Positions 5,527 to 10,332 of a DNA stretch of 10,332 bases are shown in pieces. Within the stretch, counting starts at the first letter, position 1; each line of letters starts with the position of its first letter. The translations under genes and the position numbers were made by a program. This DNA is from JACCUZ01 sp038246575 (lineage in GTDB: Bacteria > Actinomycetota > Actinomycetes > JACCUZ01), in assembly GCA_038246575.1 (NCBI GenBank), contig JBBRVU010000154.1:1-10332 (forward strand), given 5' to 3'. The notes under the pieces are model-generated. The model saw only the letters and a list, made by a program, of their open reading frames with translations. It ran no database searches and was not told the origin of the DNA.

Positions 5527-6386
5527 CGCCCGCGTTGCTGGTCGTGGCGCCGGGACCCTTCACGACGGTGCAGGATCTCGGCCGACCCGGCTACGCCCAC
5601 CTCGGCGTCCCCATGTCGGGAGCGGCCGACCGCACCTCGTCGCGATGGGCCAACCACCTGGTCGGCAACCCCGCCTCGGCTGCCGTCCTCGAGATCACCC
5701 TCGGCGGCCTGGTGGTCCGCGCCAGGGGTGAGGTCACGATCGCGGTCACCGGCGCGGTCGCGCAGCTGCAGGTCGCCGGTGAGCCGGTGCCTGCGAATGC
5801 TGTTCTCGCACTCACCGACGGAACCGAGCTGCGCGTCGGACGCCCGAGGTCGGGTCTGCGGACCTACCTGGCTGTCTATGGCGGCGTCGACGTCCCGCCC
5901 ACCCTCGGTTCCCGGTCGACGGACAGCCTCTCCGGCCTGGGTCCGGCTCCCCTTTCGGTCGGCGACGAGCTCCCGGTCGGCTCACCGCCTGACCTCCCGC
6001 GACCCCCGGCAGCCGCGCCGGTTGCAAGCGTGGGTGGCGAGGTCATCGAGTTGCGCGTGCTGCCCGGGCCCAGGGCTGACTGGTTCATCGCGGGTGCCCT
6101 GGAGACCCTGACCCGGGCGCCGTACGTCGTGACGCCCGACAGCAACCGGGTGGGGATGAAGTTGTCGGGGGAACGGCTGGAGCGCGCCCGCCACGACGAG
6201 CTGCCCAGCGAGGGTGTCGTCCGCGGTGCCGTCCAGGTGCCGCCCTCCGGGCACCCCGTGCTCTTCCTGTCCGACCACCCGGTGACGGGTGGGTACCCGG
6301 TCCTCGCCGTGGTGGTGGACGACGAGATCGACGTGGCGGCGCAGGCCCGCCCCGGGAACCGCGTGCGCTTCCGTCCATTACGGTGA
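5523..6386 (+). CDS. pxpC: 5-oxoprolinase subunit C (KipA/AHS2, biotin-dependent carboxyltransferase-like)
   Basis: A 287-residue protein of the KipA/AHS2 family, the third subunit of 5-oxoprolinase. It resembles the C-terminal half of allophanate hydrolase subunit 2 and urea amidolyase domains but is not itself a carboxylase. Motifs are VVAPGPFTTVQDLGRPGY at 7-24, MSGAAD at 31-36, NRVGMKLSG near residue 205, and a C-terminal block with VQVPPSGHPV and DHPVTGGYP at roughly 237-261. The GTG at 5523 lies inside GTGA shared with the pxpB stop and begins exactly at the family N-terminus; an upstream ATG at 5454 in the same frame would overlap pxpB by 24 codons and adds no family sequence. The lysA promoter element overlaps the last codons. 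Confidence 0.94.
   Translation: MTPALLVVAPGPFTTVQDLGRPGYAHLGVPMSGAADRTSSRWANHLVGNPASAAVLEITLGGLVVRARGEVTIAVTGAVAQLQVAGEPVPANAVLALTDGTELRVGRPRSGLRTYLAVYGGVDVPPTLGSRSTDSLSGLGPAPLSVGDELPVGSPPDLPRPPAAAPVASVGGEVIELRVLPGPRADWFIAGALETLTRAPYVVTPDSNRVGMKLSGERLERARHDELPSEGVVRGAVQVPPSGHPVLFLSDHPVTGGYPVLAVVVDDEIDVAAQARPGNRVRFRPLR
6379..6384 (+). promoter_or_regulatory. Probable -10 element for lysA (leaderless)
   Basis: TACGGT overlaps the last codons of pxpC and ends 6 nt before the GTG at 6391. The layout matches that before the response regulator and argS genes. No ribosome binding site is seen, supporting a leaderless lysA transcript separate from the pxp genes. No clear -35 was found. Confidence 0.45.
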
Positions 6387-6390
6387 ACAG

Positions 6391-7773
6391 GTGCGCGTTC
6401 ACCCGGCTGGGCCACGGTCCGGTGAGCTCAGCCATGAGCATGCGCTCGGAGCCCCGCCACCCGACCTGTCCGCGTTGGACCCACTCGTGTGGCCGCTCGG
6501 CCTGAGTCGCGCAGCGGAAGGACACCTCGTGCTGCGTGGCCACGACGTGCGCGACCTCGTTGCCGAGCACGCCACCCCTGCCTTCCTGCTCGACGAGCTC
6601 GACTTCCGCACCCGCTGCCGCGCATATCAGACCGCCTTCCCCGACGCGGACGTCTACTACGCAGCCAAGGCGTTCCTCACCGTGGCCATCGCCCGGTGGA
6701 TACGGGAGGAGGGACTCTCGCTCGATGTCTGCACGGGCGGCGAGCTCGCGGTCGCCATGCGCGCCGACTTCCCGACAGAGCGCATTCTCTTCCACGGCAA
6801 CAACAAGTCCGAGGTCGAGCTCGCGGCGGCGATCGAGGCCGGGGTCGGACGCATCGTCATCGACTCCCTCGATGAGATCGACCGGCTGACCTCGCTGTGC
6901 GCGGGTCGCGACCGCCGCCAGCGAGTGCTCGTCCGCGCCACCGTGGGCGTCGAGGCGCACACCCACGAGTTCATCGCCACCGCCCACGAGGACCAGAAGT
7001 TCGGCTTCTCCCTCGCCGACGGGCTGGCGCACGAGGCGGTTCGCCGGGTGCTGGCGGTTCCCGGTCTCGAGCTCGTCGGGCTGCACTCGCACATCGGCTC
7101 GCAGATCTTCGACACCGCCGGCTTCCAGGTTGCCGCGCACCGGGTCGTCGAGGCGCTGGCGGCGATCCACGACGAGCACGGGCTCGCTCTGCCGGAGCTC
7201 AACCTCGGCGGCGGCCTCGGGATCGCCTATGTCAGCGGCGACGACCCGCTCGACCCGGCCGAGATCGCTGACTCGTTGCGCGAGATCGTGACCCGCGAGT
7301 GCGCGACCTACGGCCTCGACGTGCCGCGTCTTGCGGTGGAGCCTGGGCGAGCGGTGGCCGGTCCCGGCACCATCACGGTGTACGAGGTCGGCACGGTCAA
7401 GGAGGTCGAGGGCCTGCGCACCTTCGTCTCCGTCGACGGCGGGATGAGCGACAACGTGCGGACGGCGCTCTACGACGCGGAGTACGCCGTGACTCTGGCG
7501 TCGCGCAGCTCCGACGCCCCCCCGATGCTGGCGAGGGTCGTGGGGAAGCACTGCGAGACCGGCGACATCGTCGTCAAGGACGCCTGGCTGCCGGCGGACA
7601 CCGCACCCGGGGACCTGCTGGCAGTCGCCGCGACAGGCGCGTACTGCCGGTCGATGGCCTCGTCCTACAACCACCTGCCCCGGCCACCTGTCGTCGCAGT
7701 CGCCGACGCAGGCAGCCGCGTCCTGCTGCGGCGTGAGTCGGTGGAGGACATGCTCTCGCTCGACGTCGGCTGA
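6391..7773 (+). CDS. lysA: Diaminopimelate decarboxylase
   Basis: This pyridoxal-phosphate enzyme performs the last step of lysine synthesis, removing CO2 from meso-diaminopimelate. It belongs to the fold III (alanine racemase-like barrel) decarboxylases. With GTG 6391 the protein has 460 residues, normal for actinobacteria. The PLP lysine is K93 in VYYAAKAFLT. Other motifs are HSHIGSQ at 232-238, GGGLGI at 273-278 for phosphate binding, EPGR at 317-320, CETGD at 388-392 (the catalytic cysteine segment at the dimer interface) and GAYCRSMASSYN at 416-427. An ATG at 6289 in the same frame lies deep inside pxpC and is not the start. GTG 6391 is supported by a -10 box 6 nt upstream. It is followed by 76 nt and then hom, as in the lysA-thrA order of mycobacteria. 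Confidence 0.97.
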   Translation: MRVHPAGPRSGELSHEHALGAPPPDLSALDPLVWPLGLSRAAEGHLVLRGHDVRDLVAEHATPAFLLDELDFRTRCRAYQTAFPDADVYYAAKAFLTVAIARWIREEGLSLDVCTGGELAVAMRADFPTERILFHGNNKSEVELAAAIEAGVGRIVIDSLDEIDRLTSLCAGRDRRQRVLVRATVGVEAHTHEFIATAHEDQKFGFSLADGLAHEAVRRVLAVPGLELVGLHSHIGSQIFDTAGFQVAAHRVVEALAAIHDEHGLALPELNLGGGLGIAYVSGDDPLDPAEIADSLREIVTRECATYGLDVPRLAVEPGRAVAGPGTITVYEVGTVKEVEGLRTFVSVDGGMSDNVRTALYDAEYAVTLASRSSDAPPMLARVVGKHCETGDIVVKDAWLPADTAPGDLLAVAATGAYCRSMASSYNHLPRPPVVAVADAGSRVLLRRESVEDMLSLDVG

Positions 7774-7793
7774 CCGCCTCCGGGGGACACGGC

Positions 7794-7808
7794 GACCGGA
7801 TCCCGGTC
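7794..7808. promoter_or_regulatory. Short perfect inverted repeat in the lysA-hom gap
   Basis: GACCGG, a 3-nt spacer ATC, then CCGGTC form a 6-bp perfect inverted repeat in the 76-nt gap, 21 nt after the lysA stop and about 28 nt before the hom -10-like box. It lacks a T-run, so it is a poor intrinsic terminator. It could be an operator or a small hairpin. In sequence this GC-rich, chance is a real possibility. Confidence 0.3.
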
Positions 7809-7836
7809 AGGTGCCGCGCCGGACCGGGCGGTCTGT

Positions 7837-7842
7837 CAGGCT
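7837..7842 (+). promoter_or_regulatory. Possible -10 element for hom
   Basis: CAGGCT matches TAnnnT except for its first base and ends 7 nt before the ATG at 7850. No ribosome binding site is visible, so hom may also be leaderless. This is the weakest of the four such sites. Confidence 0.35.
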
Positions 7843-7849
7843 GGACGGC

Positions 7850-9148
7850 ATGGCCGACCACCGCGCGCTCAAGGTCGCGCTGCTGGGCTGCGGCGTCGTC
7901 GGCAGCGAGGTGGCCCGGCTGCTGGTCACCCACGCCGACGACCTGACCGCGCGAGTTGGCCGACCGCTCGAGCTTGCCGGCATCGCGGTGCGCCGCCCGG
8001 GGCGTCCGCGGCCCGATCTGCCGGTGGATCCCGGGCTGTTCACCGACGACGCGGAGTCCTTGGTCTCGCGCGACGACATCGACATCGTGATCGAGGTGAT
8101 CGGGGGCATCGAGCCGGCGCGATCGCTGATCCTCGGTGCTCTCGAATCGGGAGCCTCGGTGGTGACCGCCAACAAGGCGCTGCTCGCCGAGGACGGCGCC
8201 ACCCTGTTCACCGCCGCTGAGAAGCACGGTTCCGATTTGTACTACGAGGCGGCCGTGGCCGGTGCCATCCCGCTGCTGCGTCCGTTGCGCGAGTCGCTGG
8301 CCGGCGACCGGGTGCGCCGTGTGATGGGCATCGTGAACGGCACCACGAACTTCATCCTCACCCGGATGACCGAGAGCGGGGCCGGTTTCTCGGAGGCGCT
8401 CGAGGAGGCCCAGTCGCTCGGGTTCGCCGAGGCGGACCCCACCGCCGACATCGAGGGGTTCGACGCCGCCGCCAAGGCCGCGATCCTGGCCGCGCTCGCG
8501 TTCCACACCCGCGTGACGGCAGCGGACGTGCACCGCGAAGGGATCACCGAGGTGTCAGCGGCTGATGTCACCACCGCGCGTGACATGGGATGCGTGATCA
8601 AGCTGCTGGCGATCGCTGAGCTCTCCGCCGACGGGACGTCGGTGGGCGTGCGCGCGCACCCGGCCATGATCCCCACCACTCATCCGCTCGCGTCGGTCCG
8701 CGAGGCGTTCAACGCCGTGTTCGTCGAGTGCGAAGCGGCCGGGGAGCTGATGTTCTACGGCCAGGGTGCGGGTGGTGCACCGACGGCCAGTGCGGTTCTG
8801 GGTGACGTCGTCGCGGTCGCCCGGCACAAGGTCACCGGTGGCCGCGGGCCGGGGGAGTCGGCGTACGCAGACCTGCGCGTGCGACCGATGGGTGAGACCG
8901 AGACCCGCTACCACGTGAGCCTCGACGTGGCCGACCGGTCAGGCGTCCTCGCCCAGGTGGCAACGGTCTTCTCGGGTCATGGGGTGTCCATCGAGACCGT
9001 CCGTCAGGAGCAGCACGGGAGCGAGGACGCCGTCCTCGTCATCGTGACGCACCGGGCGAGTGACGCCGCGCTGTCCGCGACCGTGAACGCGCTGCGGGAC
9101 CTCGACGTGGTGCGCCGCGTCCTGAGCGTCATGCGGGTGGAGGGTTGA
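7850..9148 (+). CDS. hom: Homoserine dehydrogenase with C-terminal ACT domain
   Basis: Reduces aspartate semialdehyde to homoserine with NAD(P)H, at the branch leading to threonine and methionine. The 432 residues hold an N-terminal Rossmann domain with GCGVVG at 13-18, TANKALL at 106-112 with K109, NGTTNF at 163-168, and the catalytic segment with D205 and K209 in FDAAAKAA. A C-terminal ACT domain begins near residue 354 (YHVSLDVADRSGVLAQV) and normally gives feedback inhibition by threonine. ATG 7850 is chosen because it leads straight into the NAD(P)-binding strand; the upstream GTG at 7733 in frame lies inside lysA. The stop overlaps the thrC ATG (TGATG), so the threonine genes should be translated together. 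Called thrA in mycobacteria. Confidence 0.97.
   Translation: MADHRALKVALLGCGVVGSEVARLLVTHADDLTARVGRPLELAGIAVRRPGRPRPDLPVDPGLFTDDAESLVSRDDIDIVIEVIGGIEPARSLILGALESGASVVTANKALLAEDGATLFTAAEKHGSDLYYEAAVAGAIPLLRPLRESLAGDRVRRVMGIVNGTTNFILTRMTESGAGFSEALEEAQSLGFAEADPTADIEGFDAAAKAAILAALAFHTRVTAADVHREGITEVSAADVTTARDMGCVIKLLAIAELSADGTSVGVRAHPAMIPTTHPLASVREAFNAVFVECEAAGELMFYGQGAGGAPTASAVLGDVVAVARHKVTGGRGPGESAYADLRVRPMGETETRYHVSLDVADRSGVLAQVATVFSGHGVSIETVRQEQHGSEDAVLVIVTHRASDAALSATVNALRDLDVVRRVLSVMRVEG
9139..9144 (+). promoter_or_regulatory. Ribosome binding site of thrC
   Basis: GGAGGG lies 3 nt before the ATG at 9148, inside the end of hom. It helps choose ATG 9148 over the in-frame TTG at 9145, which would leave no spacing. 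It is one of the few clear Shine-Dalgarno sites in the window, in contrast to the leaderless-looking genes. Confidence 0.6.
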
Positions 9149-10233
9149 TGAGCACCCGGACAGCCGTGGCGAACAGCCGCCAGGGTCGCGGCATCATCGC
9201 GACCTACGCGCAGCGACTGCCGGTCGACGCCTCGACACCGGTGATCTCGCTCGGCGAGGGCGGAACCCCGCTGGTCCATGCCGAGCACCTGTCCGAGATG
9301 ACCGGGTGCGAGGTCCACCTCAAGGTCGAGGGGGCGAACCCGACCGGCTCGTTCAAGGACCGCGGCATGACGGTGGCGCTGTCCAAGGCCTGCCAGGAGG
9401 GCGCTACCGCGATCATCTGCGCATCCACGGGGAACACCAGCGCGTCGGCGTCGGCCTACGCAGCAAAGGCCGGCATCGACTGCGTCGTGCTCGTCCCGCG
9501 CGGCCGGATCGCGGCAGGCAAGATGGCTCAGGCGCTGGTGCACGGCGCGCGGCTGGTGCAGGTCGAGGGCGGCTTCGACGACTGCCTCCGGCTGGCCCGC
9601 GAGCTGGCCGACCGATACCCGGTCTCGCTGGTGAACTCGGTCAATCCATATCGGATCGAGGGGCAGAAGACGGCGTCCTTCGAGGTGGTCGATGTGCTCG
9701 GTCGCGCGCCCGACGTGCACGCGCTGCCCGTCGGCAACGCCGGCAACATCACGGCGTACTGGAAGGGATATGTCGAGTACGCCGAGGACGGCCGTTGCGA
9801 GACGCCGCGGATGTGGGGGTTCCAGGCCGCCGGCGCAGCTCCGCTCGTGGTGGGCCATCCCATCGACGATCCGGAGACCGTGGCGACGGCCATCCGCATC
9901 GGGGCGCCGGCCTCGTGGGACGGTGCGATCGGCGCCCGCGACGAGTCCGAGGGACGCATCGACGCTGTCACCGACGAGGCCATCCTCGCCGCCCAGCGCC
10001 TGCTCTCACTGCGAGAGGGGGTCTTCGTCGAGCCGGCCAGCGCTGCATCCGTCGCGGGACTCCTGCAGTGTCACGACCGGGGCGAGCTGAGCCCCGGCCA
10101 GCTCGTCGTCTGCACCGTCACGGGCAACGGGCTCAAGGACACCGAGACCGCGCTGTCCCAGCTGACGATCGAGACGTTGAGCTCCCCTGCCGACGCGGCG
10201 GCCGCGGCTCGGGCGCTCGACCTGTCCCCGTGA
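9148..10233 (+). CDS. thrC: Threonine synthase
   Basis: The PLP enzyme that converts O-phosphohomoserine to threonine, the last step of the pathway. The 361-residue length and sequence fit the short actinobacterial/Bacillus-type ThrC of fold type II. The PLP lysine is K70 in NPTGSFKDRGM. Further cofactor contacts are STGNTSAS at 93-100, GNAGN at 196-200 for the phosphate, VEPASA at 294-299 and TGNGLKD at 325-331. ATG 9148 shares its A with the hom TGA and has GGAGGG just upstream. The last codons overlap thrB by 4 nt (GTGA). Every key residue is present. The order hom-thrC-thrB matches that of mycobacteria. Confidence 0.97.
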   Translation: MSTRTAVANSRQGRGIIATYAQRLPVDASTPVISLGEGGTPLVHAEHLSEMTGCEVHLKVEGANPTGSFKDRGMTVALSKACQEGATAIICASTGNTSASASAYAAKAGIDCVVLVPRGRIAAGKMAQALVHGARLVQVEGGFDDCLRLARELADRYPVSLVNSVNPYRIEGQKTASFEVVDVLGRAPDVHALPVGNAGNITAYWKGYVEYAEDGRCETPRMWGFQAAGAAPLVVGHPIDDPETVATAIRIGAPASWDGAIGARDESEGRIDAVTDEAILAAQRLLSLREGVFVEPASAASVAGLLQCHDRGELSPGQLVVCTVTGNGLKDTETALSQLTIETLSSPADAAAAARALDLSP

Positions 10234-10332
10234 CGTCGGCCTACGCCGTCGGCACCGAGGTCGTGGTGACGGTCCCCGCGACCAGCGCCAATCTCGGCCC
10301 GGGTTTTGATGCCCTCGGCGTGGCCCTGTCGC
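10230..10332 (+). CDS. thrB: Homoserine kinase, N-terminal part (cut by window edge)
   Basis: The first 34 codons of a GHMP-family kinase that phosphorylates homoserine to O-phosphohomoserine, the substrate of the ThrC encoded just before it. PATSANLGPGFDALGVAL at residues 16-33 is the characteristic homoserine kinase N-terminus. The ATP-binding PxxxGLGSS segment lies beyond the window. GTG 10230 overlaps the thrC stop (GTGA) and gives the expected distance to the motif. Identification rests on this short stretch plus gene order, and both agree. Confidence 0.93.
   Translation, partial: MTSAYAVGTEVVVTVPATSANLGPGFDALGVALS

Noticed and set aside
6289..6390. Upstream ATG as lysA start
   Set aside because: It would add 34 tryptophan- and arginine-rich residues that overlap pxpC and do not look like LysA. 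GTG 6391 has a -10 box 6 nt upstream.
6085..7674. Long minus-strand open frame (529 codons) opposite pxpC and lysA
   Set aside because: It mirrors strongly supported plus-strand genes. Long antisense frames are expected in GC-rich coding DNA, and its translation shows no recognisable domain.
7733..7849. Upstream GTG as hom start
   Set aside because: It lies inside lysA and adds 39 residues before the usual N-terminal nucleotide-binding strand.

Overview
The window is high-GC DNA that looks actinobacterial. Signs of this are GC-ending codons, many GTG starts, start codons placed 6-7 nt after a -10-like hexamer (leaderless style), and a gene set matching the argS-lysA-hom-thrC-thrB block known from mycobacteria and relatives. 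The genus cannot be named safely; a Nocardioides-like organism is only a guess.

Left part (1-1919): the right end of a probable integrative/conjugative element. It holds the helicase-bearing C-terminal part of a MobF (TraA/TrwC-type) relaxase, cut by the window edge. An AlpA/excisionase-like helix-turn-helix protein overlaps it by 4 nt. A 281-nt stretch without a convincing gene follows, carrying three copies of GTGGTCAA. The element stops at the 3' end of a tRNA-Arg(CCG) gene on the minus strand, a typical integration target. No tyrosine integrase is visible between the excisionase-like gene and the tRNA, where one would be expected.

Right part (1992-10332): chromosomal housekeeping genes, all on the plus strand. 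They are a stand-alone CheY-like response regulator, argS (arginyl-tRNA synthetase), pxpA-pxpB-pxpC (ATP-dependent 5-oxoprolinase), lysA (diaminopimelate decarboxylase), hom (homoserine dehydrogenase with ACT domain), thrC (threonine synthase) and the first 34 codons of thrB (homoserine kinase). Genes are tightly packed, with GTGA overlaps at pxpB/pxpC and thrC/thrB and a TGATG overlap at hom/thrC.

How they work together: ArgS charges the tRNA-Arg encoded next to it. LysA makes lysine from meso-diaminopimelate. Hom, ThrB and ThrC run the threonine branch of the same aspartate-derived pathway. PxpABC returns 5-oxoproline to glutamate and is inserted between argS and lysA, which are adjacent in M. 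tuberculosis.

Points most worth a second look are the start of pxpA (no ordinary start codon before its conserved N-terminus, with a likely 1-nt indel just after a GTG that overlaps the argS stop), the repeated leaderless promoter layout, and the element end that lacks an integrase. I saw no clearly new defence or biosynthetic system.
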